Notes: generated by a model from the letters alone, not told the origin. 64,000 nt of DNA from Saccharomycodes ludwigii (GCF_020623625.1 NC_060201.1:1116001-1180000), one strand, 5' to 3'; counted from the first letter of the stretch, positions 30,401 to 39,514 are shown. A program made the numbers and translations.

Positions 30401-32719
30401 AAGGAGTTAGTTTCTAAACCTACAAGTGTAGAGGCTTTACAGCAGTTAGCGACACCATTACAAGCAGTTGTTGTTCCACAATATGAATTTTCAGAAATGT
30501 CGGTTAAAGCGCAGGAGTACCCTGGAGACGAAGAATCCTTGGGCAAACTTGCGTCCAAGTTTGGGCTGTGTGTTATCGAAGTTGACGAATTAGAATCTAT
30601 CAAGGATAAACTAAAAGATTCGGTTCCTAAGGATAAAATTCCTGAATATTTGAAATCTACTGGGCTGGAAGTTGTTGATAGTGAACTGGCTGATAAGGTT
30701 CAAGATTTTGAAAACAAACATAAAGATGGTAAATTAAATAAAGAAGAATTAATGAAACAATGTGTTTCTCAAGGTTACGCTTTGATACCTGAAAATGAAC
30801 TTAGAGATATGGAGAAACTATTGGAAGATAGTATTTTGACAAATAAGAATATTTCTCAAAAAGCGAAATTAGTTGGATACACAGCTATACCGACTCAAGA
30901 CTTTGAAGAATTAAACTATGCAGCTGAAAAATCTTTGACTGAACCAGATGTATATAAGCTTGCTGAATCGATGGGCCTATGCGTGGTTACACGAGAAGAG
31001 TATGAAACATTACAAAAAATTCACTTAGGTGACCTTAATGGTACTGCCGATGTGACTACTTCTGAAGTACCAGCTCCTGTTTTTAGAGAGATGGATAGCG
31101 ACATTGTATCACCTGCAATGGAATCTGCTGGAGGGAAGAATACAACATCAATTGATGAAAATGACTTATTGGCTTATGCTGATGCCCATGCTTTAATGTT
31201 AGTTTCCAAGGAAAAATATAGGAAACTACTAAAGGCTAACGATGTTCCAATTTTAAGTAAGGAAGAAGTGGTTGAAAGAGCTAGAGATTTTGGATTGATT
31301 GCTATCGATCAAGCTGAATTTGATGGGATTAATCAGCAACTAGCTAATAATGATATGAATGAGGATACAATTGTTACTAAAGCTGCTGAATTTGGTTTAG
31401 TGCCAATCAAGAAAGAGTATTTCCAAGAAATCAAAGAAGAATTAGAACATCCATCCTTTACTAAGGAACAAATTATGCAAGAAGCATTAAATTTCAATCT
31501 AGTTATTCTGGATAAATCTGAATATAAACAATTAAAGAGAGCATCTGTCGTAGGATCATCTAATATGTCAAAAAGAAGTAAAAATAACACTCTGGAGAAT
31601 GCTAGCTTCAGTCCCCCAGCTTCTTCTATACCACAGTTGGATAATCAACAACAAACATTGGATCCAGCTGCATCTATAAGTAGAAAGGTTATTATAGAAG
31701 ATGTCGACGAAGACGCTTCAAGCATTAACACAGAACAACAAACTACCACACCAGCTCCTGGATCGATGAATACGGGAGAATTAAAGGCTAATTGCGAAAA
31801 ATTAGGGTTTTTATGCATTCCAGAAAGACTCTTTGTAACTACTGCAACATGTCCCAAGCCGAAATCGTCTGATGTAGTTGTTTTGCCCAAAGATTATTAT
31901 GTTGGACTATTAGAGTTCAGTGCTAAGAAAAATGATGAGGCTGACAAGAAACATAGTGCTAGCGGCAACAACAACAATACTCCAAGTGGATCGAGAAGCT
32001 CTGCTAGCAGTTTTATTAGTAAAGAAAGGGCTAATGTTAGTGGTATTCCTTCATCTGGCCACAATGTTTTATCAAATCGCTCTGGTGTTCCTGTGCCACT
32101 ACCTAAGTCTTCAGATACTCATTCAGATAAATTATCATTAGTAAGTGTGAGTTCCTTGACAGAACCAAGCATTATTCCAGCATTAACACAAACTGTTATT
32201 GGTGAATATTTATATAAGTACTATCATAGATTTGGTGTGTTCACTAATGTTCGTCATGAGCGTTATTTCTGGGTTCACCCATATACCATGACATTATATT
32301 GGTCTACATCTAATCCTGTGTTGGATAGTCCGCAAACTTCCAAAACAAAGGGAGCTGCTATTACTGGGGTTAAAAGCGTCGATGATCCAAATCCATTCCC
32401 ACCTGGAGTGTACCACAAGAGTATTATTATTAAGACTGATTCTCGTGAAATTAAGATAACCTGTAGTACAAGGCAACGTCATAATATTTGGTACAATTCA
32501 TTGCGTTATTTACTTCAAAAAAATATGGATGGTATTAATTTGGAAGCTGAATCTTTATCTCGTACCGAAGCTTTATTGAGACCCTTGGCTAATGGGAAAA
32601 GCCAAGCTCAAAAGAAAAAGACCAGCACTAGGAAAAATTCTTCTTTAAACAAAAAGTCCAGCTTTTCATTAAGAAAAACGAGCTCTTCTTTGTTTCATTC
32701 GAACAAAGATGGGAATTAA
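24491..32719 (+). CDS. NUM1: Cortical anchor protein Num1
   Basis: Num1 anchors dynein and mitochondria at the cell cortex and helps position the spindle and inherit mitochondria. The protein has 2742 residues, almost the same as S. cerevisiae (2748). A basic, Ser-rich start leads to a coiled coil at about 95-310, the region that binds mitochondria and dynein in the family. An acidic patch follows, then a very long array from about residue 380 to 2360 of diverged units of some 33-37 residues. Their shared pattern is SPSxDYLKxKAxxLGYxxx, then a short strand and YxxL. The C-terminus (about 2567-2680) is a pleckstrin-homology domain that binds PI(4,5)P2, followed by a basic Ser/Lys tail. Orthologue of YDR150W. 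No frameshift in 8.2 kb. Confidence 0.97.
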   Translation: MSSQGLSNKRSSRSDLRSQLEDIQRKIDRNNSMKKQKQYNENSNDIIVSNSPLERKLSTSSKRKSSGGGPFSTVLSKRRDSSSSLPMFPGSTTHENVISNLGSTQKDMGFVMDLSDNLLMECRKLQAQVKQKNTTLQELEIKYQALKVKFDEIDKQQTSLVKENVDLKDSNWDLDMKYRELKKNFDDLTIKFVNQQTEFDNQIKNTNDLKLKLEESLFEKNGLDKDFKKLKQEYMSEVKDLKNYINDLNNENDELHEKLEVLNVKLTNLNSQLLQSTKPTLSKDLSQQQGPHLEVETLKVSLETANKTIHRLQQDLDKLRSKDTTPLMSSGTDIKTSSSSTDQSDSDTEERVPLSEDIFDSAAKQDSEDEQEDDSDSIDEIVQKYVKSHNYILVPATEYEKLQTPKKELSDTDHCKILEEKGYKIFSANDFQSIEKRLKTLEFPPLELLQKEASKHNHVLLSNDNYSTLMAASESTLDLQQLKETASQVGYELVDQDTYKDLNRPLTLDDLKLKATVLGYTIIPDEDHAALIKPKTLEATKNLAHSFNHVAIPAEEYTDLKTSIESPTLDQIALHAKNHDMTLINFEELNKLKSSYESPSKDYILEKTKNFGLVPVESTVYNDLLSHKNSPSLDFINNHLLKLNKTIIDFSELDNLKTQIKNPSREYLEDHASDIECLLVDSLSYNNLKENINSPSIDYLKQKAEQASYTLLSLHEFKNLTDELSQPKLQYLKDKASTLGYVVINLEDYQKLTKKASNPTKDELIESASRLGYTLVPGEELKDLRYALDSPSINYIEEKARVYGLVTIEEDKLNDLKNKSNNRESILDNVKLHGFIPVPIADFNVLENSTVSKASISGLKPRLEELNYVPVPITEYESLITPLTERANKNDTLELCEKYGLKPVTLEEYETLRQKSTEPILSEHDVMSYAKEHNNTVIPIAVYNEMKQTLESPSLDKLKDYALKYNLTLLETGKYNDLASNHASPSIDYVKEKANSLGYEVVPHMDYNEMKNNIDEPSRAFIVSAASKLGLITLTDTEFKGFTEKIESPSDEYIMQKLTENGKVALDAAEFDTLKRKIEYPTVEELQNSCKTQNLVLLPEFEYQTMVTKLETPDLAYIQDAASKIDYKLVKSEVYEQLIKTSNSPDIEFLITKAADYGKIVVSKNEYEQHKAISTNPTVTDVKRLSSMIGLTSISTSAYTALQDSLDHPSLDYLKSKATENGSVLLSEIEFNSLKNPSIDDINSLIVSHRKSLIDVDQLEAFKNPDLEWLKKSSQKHGYSLIENKELTCLQNPTFDNLKNHISRLNCEIVPLSLLNKEFTENGNILLDKDTFEELMDSSIDTMTKEKFIEFSKKFYLKAIPVAEYKTLITPLDEEGLQEEASQLGYIAIRREEYDFIKAASESPDEDTINKSAANLGMCLVNIKEYETLKNESNNPTKADFERKANKLGLVVMPEDKYKSLLKDFKPQKVSTATTPSSKVLASKEFFEQVIRDENRKDVILESGRSLGFVRLSTEEYKKLLEGQKKHLLTKGDIYSGAKDFNLTVLPSDEYRALLRKRNTRDSFTLADLNTLARRMRMKLIPVESTAAISSESPDQDDSYISCHSNSSFASLVHTRTKEKLLTASDSNNSIHSLLAYDSPNNETAVLLDMQTAESPIDNTPQNADDPLKKTAHKVESVAEPVYENQNVNYTFESLEKLALERGYVLVPKLEYENKNTFVETAFSSPTEGPEHVEGIKESNLENGTKEMVINEKFDSKNLETKGEIASDNSTSNSEPSVEGKDLDEVENNDSDTFNNETSTLELIVQNKDCEDVEGSAGDDDDDSDTSSFQSTWDENTILERASKIGLTVLPTLEYEKLKAPLTVELLEEEANKLGFKMLPYENYEELIKPIDSDVIRGKATAFGLKVITDDEYTNLSSPPEIKDLKELATKNDMTLITIEEHNSLINPPDEYLAQLAEKRQMNLVPHEAYKELVSKPTSVEALQQLATPLQAVVVPQYEFSEMSVKAQEYPGDEESLGKLASKFGLCVIEVDELESIKDKLKDSVPKDKIPEYLKSTGLEVVDSELADKVQDFENKHKDGKLNKEELMKQCVSQGYALIPENELRDMEKLLEDSILTNKNISQKAKLVGYTAIPTQDFEELNYAAEKSLTEPDVYKLAESMGLCVVTREEYETLQKIHLGDLNGTADVTTSEVPAPVFREMDSDIVSPAMESAGGKNTTSIDENDLLAYADAHALMLVSKEKYRKLLKANDVPILSKEEVVERARDFGLIAIDQAEFDGINQQLANNDMNEDTIVTKAAEFGLVPIKKEYFQEIKEELEHPSFTKEQIMQEALNFNLVILDKSEYKQLKRASVVGSSNMSKRSKNNTLENASFSPPASSIPQLDNQQQTLDPAASISRKVIIEDVDEDASSINTEQQTTTPAPGSMNTGELKANCEKLGFLCIPERLFVTTATCPKPKSSDVVVLPKDYYVGLLEFSAKKNDEADKKHSASGNNNNTPSGSRSSASSFISKERANVSGIPSSGHNVLSNRSGVPVPLPKSSDTHSDKLSLVSVSSLTEPSIIPALTQTVIGEYLYKYYHRFGVFTNVRHERYFWVHPYTMTLYWSTSNPVLDSPQTSKTKGAAITGVKSVDDPNPFPPGVYHKSIIIKTDSREIKITCSTRQRHNIWYNSLRYLLQKNMDGINLEAESLSRTEALLRPLANGKSQAQKKKTSTRKNSSLNKKSSFSLRKTSSSLFHSNKDGN

Positions 32720-33744
32720 AATTTTTTTTTGCCTTTTATTTTTTCTGTCTGCTCCCTCTCCCCTATTTCTTTCTTTCTTTCTTTCTAATGAACTTGTGCA
32801 ATATTATGTTACTAATACACCACTATTAATAATGATGAGAGAAAATTATATTCTTTTATTTTGTAGTTGAATATTTGACCTTTTTTTTATTTTTATTTTT
32901 ATTTTTATTTTTATTTTTATTTTTATTTTTATTTTTATTTTTCTAAAAACTCGTCATTTGGCCAACAATTACCCTTAGTATTTTAAGGACTTTACACCAT
33001 CGGCCGTACACAGTGCGGTGCCATTGTAAACCAATATTTTCAGATGTTGAACTTTTGTAATACGAAATATATATTCATTTAACGCTTTATCTAGAAAAAA
33101 AAATAATCTTAAGAACTTAATATGTAGAATAAGCATGAATAAAAGGGTTATTAGCACAAACAGGTCATCTCGAGAAAATAACACTTTTAATCGGAGTAAT
33201 GCCTAACTTTTATAAAACAATTTACAAATTAACATGTATCAGGGGCATAAATGCTGTCATTATTTATCCTTTTAGTTAATAAAATCATAATTGAAAGGCT
33301 GATAACCCACAACAATGTTGTAATTATTTGGTTTAAACATAATAAATTAGATCTGCTTTATTCCTTGAAGTATTTGTTTCAATCTTATTTAAAGCAACTA
33401 TCATTTCTTGTTATTAATTTTCCCCTAAATTATACAAAAACAACAAGGCAAGTAAGAAGAATGTCAATTTTTATTATTTAACTGAAAGTAAAGGAAAAAA
33501 GCAATAAGTTTTAAAACATTTTTATTGCTTTTCATTTATTTAATTTTTTTTTAATTTCCCCCCTTCGATTTGTTTTATATTACAAACGAAAAATGTATGT
33601 ATAAATACAGTTGAAAATAATTTTATAAAATTTGTTATTTTGGCCCGAGTATTTTTAATTCCTTCCTGTTTTTTTTTTTTTTTCCTTTCTTTCTTACATT
33701 TTGTTATAATGTAAAACAGGAAAAAAAAAAAAACTAAGGGAGTA
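32720..33744. other. NUM1-VPS70 intergenic region
   Basis: 1025 bp. It starts with T-rich sequence and a TTTTTA hexamer repeat (about 32881-32943). A patch near 32990-33030 is less AT-rich than its surroundings. Two ORFs of 69 and 76 codons (complement 32975-33184 and 33251-33481) have unbiased, hydrophobic composition and I do not support them as genes. A small hairpin (TTACATT/AATGTAA, about 33696-33716) lies just before the next gene. This is the edge of the VPS70 insertion relative to the ancestral order. Confidence 0.55.
32881..32943. repeat. TTTTTA hexamer microsatellite
   Basis: About nine tandem copies of ATTTTT with near-perfect 6-bp spacing, 160 bp after the NUM1 stop. Probably slippage-prone 3' flanking sequence. 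Confidence 0.9.
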
Positions 33745-36111
33745 ATGCAAATGAATAAGTTTGCAAAAATGACCATAAATTCTAAAACAGATGACGAAAA
33801 GTCAACAATATTCGATCATGCTAATTATCGCAAAAAAAGACAACATACCTTTTTATTAAAAACAATTGCTAAATATCTATTTTTATTTGGCGTCTTTTTT
33901 TATTTTATTTCCGTTCCACAGAAACATGGGGTTTTCAATATTTTTAATAATTACACTAAATATAGTACTGATGCAATTGAACGGTTATATTTGGAGACTT
34001 TGTCAACTAGCAATTTTGCCGGCAATTGGTCAAAAGTATACACTTCTATTCCACATTTAGCAGGAGAAGGTTTAGAATTGGTTAATTTTACCCAACAAAA
34101 GTTTGAAGAATATGGGTTAGCAACTGAGGTGGAAACTTATGATGTTTATTTCAACACGCCGGTTTCTAGCTCTTTGAAGCTATTATCCACAAAGGCTAAT
34201 TCCTCAACTGTCTATGAGGCAAGCTTAAAAGAGGATGTTTTATCTGAAGACCCAACTACTGGCGGTGATGATTTAGTTCCAGCCTTCCATGGCTACAGTG
34301 CCAGTGGGAACGTTACTGGTAGTTACGTTTACGTCAATTACGGGACGAAGAAGGATTTTGAAGTTTTGGACACATTAGGTGTTAATTTTACGAACAAGAT
34401 TTGTATTGCAAGATACGGGGACATTTACCGTGGATTAAAAGTTAAGTTTGCTCAAGAGGCTGGATGTAGTGGTGTTTTAATTTACAGTGATCCTGGTGAT
34501 GATTATTTCCAAGAGGTTGATGGATATAAGCCATATCCCGAGGGGCCAGCCAGGAATCCATCCAGTTTGCAAAGAGGATCTGTTCTGTTTTTGAGTCAAG
34601 GGCCAGGTGATCCAACCACACCTGGGAAGGCAAGTCAAGGACCTGAAGTTGTCAGAGAAGATCCATCTGACTATATTCCTAGAATACCATCGTTACCTAT
34701 TTCATTTAAGGAGGTCAAACCGATATTGGAAAAATTAAATGGATATGGTGTTAATTGTTCTGCTATCGAGGGAGATGGCAAGAGTTGGGTTGGCGGTTTA
34801 CCGGGATTTGATTACTGGAGTGGACCCAATCCTTCCTATGAGTTGAATCTATACAATAACCAGAGCTATGAGATTAAACCTATCTACAATGTCTATGGTA
34901 CTATGGCTGGTACAGATTCTAAGGCTGGCTATATATTAGTAGGGAACCATAGGGATGCTTGGATTAAAGGGGGAGCTGGAGATCCAAACAGTGGGAGTGC
35001 TTCTATTTTGGAAGTCATCAGAGCGTTAAATGAGGTCAGTATTGGTACTGGATGGAAACCTAAAAGAACGATTGTGTTTGCTTCTTGGGATGGTGAGGAG
35101 TTAGGGTTATTAGGTTCAACAGAATATGGTGAAAAGAACAAAAAAACTCTAAAGTCTAATTGTGTTGGTTACTTGAATGTTGACGTTTCAGTTAGTGGTA
35201 CCAATTTGAATGTTCAGAGTTCACCATTTTTAAACAAGATTATATTAGAGAGTTTGAAACAGGTTAATTATGATGATGATATGACTTTGTATGATCATTA
35301 TTTTAGCAAACATGAAAAGATTGGTATTTTGGGTAGTGGATCAGATTACACTGTATTTTTAGAACACTTGGGTATTCCATCGTTAGACATGGGATTTACC
35401 TCTGGTGATGAAGATCCAGTTTATCACTACCATTCGAACTACGATTCTTATCATTGGATGAGTACTTTGATGGATCCAGGATTTAAATATCACAACAAGT
35501 TGAGTCAACTATTTGGTTTGAGTTTGCTAAAATTGAGTGATAGAGAGTTATTGAATACACATATTTCTGATTACAGTGTTGAGTTGAAGGGGTATTTTGA
35601 TGAGTTAGTTTCCAAGTTGCCTGATTCTTGGTTAGGATATTCTCCAAGTGTTAGTGGTATGAGAACAGGTGGGAGAGGATGTATGAAAATGAGAAAGGGT
35701 ATGGAAGAACTAACGAAGCCAACATTAGGTGAGTTGGTGAATGGGACTAGTTTAGAATTTAACAAGTTTATTAACACTAGTATAACTACTGATTCTCAAA
35801 CTGATTCTTTGCAAACACAATATGATCATATTGACGAATTACCATTTTATAAGAGAATTGCTTTAAGATGGAAGATTTTTGGATTCAACAAGAAGTTACA
35901 ATATTTTGAGAGGATTTTCTTACACAAGAAGGGGTTGAAGGGCAGACCTTGGTTCAAACATGTTGTTTATGCCAGTGGTAGAGATACTGGTTATGAAGGG
36001 TTTGCATTCCCAGGTTTGAAGGAAGCGTTGGATGATTCTAATGTAGAAGATTTCTACTATTGGACTAAAGTACTTCATAAGATTGGTAAAAAGCTTAATA
36101 AGTTGGATTAA
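33745..36111 (+). CDS. VPS70: VPS70-like M28-family peptidase, tandem copy 1
   Basis: A type II membrane protein of the glutamate carboxypeptidase II / transferrin-receptor family. It has 788 residues (S. cerevisiae Vps70 about 811, implicated in vacuolar sorting). ATGs occur at residues 1, 3 and 9, and the first is used. A single membrane anchor lies at about 38-58. A protease-associated domain (about 180-310) is inserted before the M28 catalytic domain (about 380-590), and a helical dimerisation domain follows. The two-zinc site looks intact: H402 and D413 (GNHRDAW...GDPNSG), E451/E452 (SWDGEELG), D480 (YLNVD) and H563 (YHSNYDSY). Tre1/Tre2, the degenerate relatives, lack such residues, so VPS70 fits better. 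It breaks the ancestral order and is nearly identical to the next gene. Confidence 0.88.
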   Translation: MQMNKFAKMTINSKTDDEKSTIFDHANYRKKRQHTFLLKTIAKYLFLFGVFFYFISVPQKHGVFNIFNNYTKYSTDAIERLYLETLSTSNFAGNWSKVYTSIPHLAGEGLELVNFTQQKFEEYGLATEVETYDVYFNTPVSSSLKLLSTKANSSTVYEASLKEDVLSEDPTTGGDDLVPAFHGYSASGNVTGSYVYVNYGTKKDFEVLDTLGVNFTNKICIARYGDIYRGLKVKFAQEAGCSGVLIYSDPGDDYFQEVDGYKPYPEGPARNPSSLQRGSVLFLSQGPGDPTTPGKASQGPEVVREDPSDYIPRIPSLPISFKEVKPILEKLNGYGVNCSAIEGDGKSWVGGLPGFDYWSGPNPSYELNLYNNQSYEIKPIYNVYGTMAGTDSKAGYILVGNHRDAWIKGGAGDPNSGSASILEVIRALNEVSIGTGWKPKRTIVFASWDGEELGLLGSTEYGEKNKKTLKSNCVGYLNVDVSVSGTNLNVQSSPFLNKIILESLKQVNYDDDMTLYDHYFSKHEKIGILGSGSDYTVFLEHLGIPSLDMGFTSGDEDPVYHYHSNYDSYHWMSTLMDPGFKYHNKLSQLFGLSLLKLSDRELLNTHISDYSVELKGYFDELVSKLPDSWLGYSPSVSGMRTGGRGCMKMRKGMEELTKPTLGELVNGTSLEFNKFINTSITTDSQTDSLQTQYDHIDELPFYKRIALRWKIFGFNKKLQYFERIFLHKKGLKGRPWFKHVVYASGRDTGYEGFAFPGLKEALDDSNVEDFYYWTKVLHKIGKKLNKLD
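33986..35662 (+). repeat. Identical 1677-bp tract, copy 1 of VPS70 pair
   Basis: Read by eye against 37368-39044 (offset 3382) I find no difference over 1677 bp. The first mismatches outside are at 33982/33985 on the left and 35663 on the right. On the right, 16 differences follow in about 275 bp, then another stretch of about 130 bp with no visible difference. The promoters, N-termini and 3' flanks of the two genes share nothing obvious. This fits recent gene conversion, limited to coding sequence, between older duplicates. Confidence 0.9.
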
Positions 36112-37114
36112 TTTAAAAATATATGTGCTTGGATAATTGATATATGTAGGTAAAAATTGAGAGTAAAATTTATTTTAATCGGATTAAAAAAGTCTAATTT
36201 TTAATAAATTATATAATTTATCGTTATCGTACCGAAGATTAATTTTTTATTATTCGAAGCCAAATGTTTTTCTTTTCTTTTCTTTTCTTAATAACCGAAT
36301 TAAATTATTTAGTTAATTACCGAGATTTAATTTTTCTTTTTTTTTTTTTCATTTATTCTTAAAGTTTAATCTCATTTTAATGTAGATTTTGGATACAATG
36401 CCATGTGCTTGATTCTTATATATTTATTATCTTTTTTATTTTATTTTCCTATTTTGACACTGACACCAGTATTCGGGTACAGCCGAAATCGTTGCTTTTT
36501 AAATATTCTGTGTGACCTTTAACAATAATTGTAGTTAGTTACCTCGGATAAAATTTAATAAAAATTAGTAATGAATTTGCACGTTATCTAAAAACTAAAT
36601 TGCACACGGATGTTCCATTGATTGCTATTGCATAGTTTTCTCCCCCTTTTATTTTTTCGTAATTCTAGTTATCGATAACATTATTATTGCTACTATTCAG
36701 TCAAATTCTTGTATTTCTTCTTAATACAACCAAAAACATTTATGCTAATAATAAAAAGGCAATTAAACAGAACAAATATAAAAAAAATTCGGTCATTAAT
36801 TATGCTGAGCTTTCTGAGCTTATAAATTTGCTTTCAATAACTTCTTATCTTGAGTTATTATTACATCCGAATAGTTTGACAACAAAAGCTAAAAAAACTA
36901 AAATGATATAAAAGAAGCAAATTGTTACCTCTATTTTATTTCTATTTTATTTTATTTTCTATTTCTTTATAATTGTTGTTTTGACCTACAGAATTTATGT
37001 TACCACAATTGTTTCATATTACTTTATATATATAATCTAAACGCAACTAAAAAAAAAAAAAAAAATAAAACAAAACCACCAGATAACAGACTAATACACG
37101 TATTTAATTATATT
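36112..37114. other. Region between the two VPS70 copies
   Basis: 1003 bp of AT-rich sequence. It shows no likeness to the sequence before copy 1 or after copy 2, so the duplicated unit does not extend outside the coding region. A 74-codon ORF (36687-36911) has no recognisable features and is not supported. No tRNA-like or LTR-like sequence was found that would explain the duplication. Confidence 0.6.
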
Positions 37115-39514
37115 ATGACTGTATTATATAACAACAGTGATAGCAAAGATGCATCGTTGTTTGAAGAAGAGGGCTACTGCAGCAACTACGCCAAACCACG
37201 TACCTTTAAAGAAAAATTATACTTTTTTCTCAAAAGCGTTTTTAAATTGGGGCTGATAGTTATGGTCTTATATAATTTAATTGTTTCACCCTTAGTATCT
37301 AATAGATTAAATGGGGGTTTGTTTTTATCGGCCCCTTTAATATACAGTTTTACAGCAATTGAAAGGCTATATTTGGAGACTTTGTCAACTAGCAATTTTG
37401 CCGGCAATTGGTCAAAAGTATACACTTCTATTCCACATTTAGCAGGAGAAGGTTTAGAATTGGTTAATTTTACCCAACAAAAGTTTGAAGAATATGGGTT
37501 AGCAACTGAGGTGGAAACTTATGATGTTTATTTCAACACGCCGGTTTCTAGCTCTTTGAAGCTATTATCCACAAAGGCTAATTCCTCAACTGTCTATGAG
37601 GCAAGCTTAAAAGAGGATGTTTTATCTGAAGACCCAACTACTGGCGGTGATGATTTAGTTCCAGCCTTCCATGGCTACAGTGCCAGTGGGAACGTTACTG
37701 GTAGTTACGTTTACGTCAATTACGGGACGAAGAAGGATTTTGAAGTTTTGGACACATTAGGTGTTAATTTTACGAACAAGATTTGTATTGCAAGATACGG
37801 GGACATTTACCGTGGATTAAAAGTTAAGTTTGCTCAAGAGGCTGGATGTAGTGGTGTTTTAATTTACAGTGATCCTGGTGATGATTATTTCCAAGAGGTT
37901 GATGGATATAAGCCATATCCCGAGGGGCCAGCCAGGAATCCATCCAGTTTGCAAAGAGGATCTGTTCTGTTTTTGAGTCAAGGGCCAGGTGATCCAACCA
38001 CACCTGGGAAGGCAAGTCAAGGACCTGAAGTTGTCAGAGAAGATCCATCTGACTATATTCCTAGAATACCATCGTTACCTATTTCATTTAAGGAGGTCAA
38101 ACCGATATTGGAAAAATTAAATGGATATGGTGTTAATTGTTCTGCTATCGAGGGAGATGGCAAGAGTTGGGTTGGCGGTTTACCGGGATTTGATTACTGG
38201 AGTGGACCCAATCCTTCCTATGAGTTGAATCTATACAATAACCAGAGCTATGAGATTAAACCTATCTACAATGTCTATGGTACTATGGCTGGTACAGATT
38301 CTAAGGCTGGCTATATATTAGTAGGGAACCATAGGGATGCTTGGATTAAAGGGGGAGCTGGAGATCCAAACAGTGGGAGTGCTTCTATTTTGGAAGTCAT
38401 CAGAGCGTTAAATGAGGTCAGTATTGGTACTGGATGGAAACCTAAAAGAACGATTGTGTTTGCTTCTTGGGATGGTGAGGAGTTAGGGTTATTAGGTTCA
38501 ACAGAATATGGTGAAAAGAACAAAAAAACTCTAAAGTCTAATTGTGTTGGTTACTTGAATGTTGACGTTTCAGTTAGTGGTACCAATTTGAATGTTCAGA
38601 GTTCACCATTTTTAAACAAGATTATATTAGAGAGTTTGAAACAGGTTAATTATGATGATGATATGACTTTGTATGATCATTATTTTAGCAAACATGAAAA
38701 GATTGGTATTTTGGGTAGTGGATCAGATTACACTGTATTTTTAGAACACTTGGGTATTCCATCGTTAGACATGGGATTTACCTCTGGTGATGAAGATCCA
38801 GTTTATCACTACCATTCGAACTACGATTCTTATCATTGGATGAGTACTTTGATGGATCCAGGATTTAAATATCACAACAAGTTGAGTCAACTATTTGGTT
38901 TGAGTTTGCTAAAATTGAGTGATAGAGAGTTATTGAATACACATATTTCTGATTACAGTGTTGAGTTGAAGGGGTATTTTGATGAGTTAGTTTCCAAGTT
39001 GCCTGATTCTTGGTTAGGATATTCTCCAAGTGTTAGTGGTATGAAAACAGGTGGGAGAGGATGTATGAAAATGAGAAAGGATATGGAAGAACTAACGAAG
39101 CCAACATTAGGTGAGTTGGTGAATGGGACTAGTTTAGAATTTAACAAGTTTATTAACACTAGTATAACTATTGATTCTCAAGTTGATTCTTTGCAAACAC
39201 AATATGATCATATTGATGAATTACCATTTTATAAAAGGTTTCCTCTAGAATGGAAGATTTTTGGATTCAATCAGAAGTTACAATATTTTGAGAGGATTTT
39301 CTTACACAAGAAGGGATTGAAGGGCAGACCTTGGTTCAAACATGTTGTTTATGCCAGTGGTAGAGATACTGGTTATGAAGGGTTTGCATTCCCAGGTTTG
39401 AAGGAAGCGTTGGATGATTCTAATGTAGAAGATTTCTACTATTGGACTAAAGTAATTGGTAAGATTGGCAAGAAATTGAATAAGTTAGTGAAGAGCAAGG
39501 ATGGTACTTTTTGA
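37115..39514 (+). CDS. VPS70: VPS70-like M28-family peptidase, tandem copy 2
   Basis: 799 residues. The first 84 residues differ from copy 1: an acidic start, then basic residues and one membrane segment at about 40-62. From ERLYLETLSTSNF onward the protein is identical to copy 1 as far as residue 643 and nearly so afterwards. The zinc ligands correspond to H406, D417, E455/E456, D484 and H567. The last residues diverge and run 7 longer. Because the cytoplasmic tails and anchors differ while the lumenal enzyme is the same, the two proteins may be sorted differently. That is an inference from the sequence pattern only. Confidence 0.88.
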   Translation: MTVLYNNSDSKDASLFEEEGYCSNYAKPRTFKEKLYFFLKSVFKLGLIVMVLYNLIVSPLVSNRLNGGLFLSAPLIYSFTAIERLYLETLSTSNFAGNWSKVYTSIPHLAGEGLELVNFTQQKFEEYGLATEVETYDVYFNTPVSSSLKLLSTKANSSTVYEASLKEDVLSEDPTTGGDDLVPAFHGYSASGNVTGSYVYVNYGTKKDFEVLDTLGVNFTNKICIARYGDIYRGLKVKFAQEAGCSGVLIYSDPGDDYFQEVDGYKPYPEGPARNPSSLQRGSVLFLSQGPGDPTTPGKASQGPEVVREDPSDYIPRIPSLPISFKEVKPILEKLNGYGVNCSAIEGDGKSWVGGLPGFDYWSGPNPSYELNLYNNQSYEIKPIYNVYGTMAGTDSKAGYILVGNHRDAWIKGGAGDPNSGSASILEVIRALNEVSIGTGWKPKRTIVFASWDGEELGLLGSTEYGEKNKKTLKSNCVGYLNVDVSVSGTNLNVQSSPFLNKIILESLKQVNYDDDMTLYDHYFSKHEKIGILGSGSDYTVFLEHLGIPSLDMGFTSGDEDPVYHYHSNYDSYHWMSTLMDPGFKYHNKLSQLFGLSLLKLSDRELLNTHISDYSVELKGYFDELVSKLPDSWLGYSPSVSGMKTGGRGCMKMRKDMEELTKPTLGELVNGTSLEFNKFINTSITIDSQVDSLQTQYDHIDELPFYKRFPLEWKIFGFNQKLQYFERIFLHKKGLKGRPWFKHVVYASGRDTGYEGFAFPGLKEALDDSNVEDFYYWTKVIGKIGKKLNKLVKSKDGTF
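37368..39044 (+). repeat. Identical 1677-bp tract, copy 2 of VPS70 pair
   Basis: Partner of 33986-35662. Neither silent nor replacement differences were seen inside the tract, whereas the 275 bp just after it carry 16. The sharp edges argue against a simple recent tandem duplication of the whole gene. Confidence 0.9.

Noticed and set aside
32975-33481. Two small ORFs between NUM1 and VPS70 copy 1
   Set aside because: Short, unbiased, hydrophobic and without family likeness; likely chance in AT-rich DNA.
36687-36911. 74-codon ORF between the VPS70 copies, possible relic gene
   Set aside because: No likeness to VPS70 or any family I know, and no upstream context for a gene.
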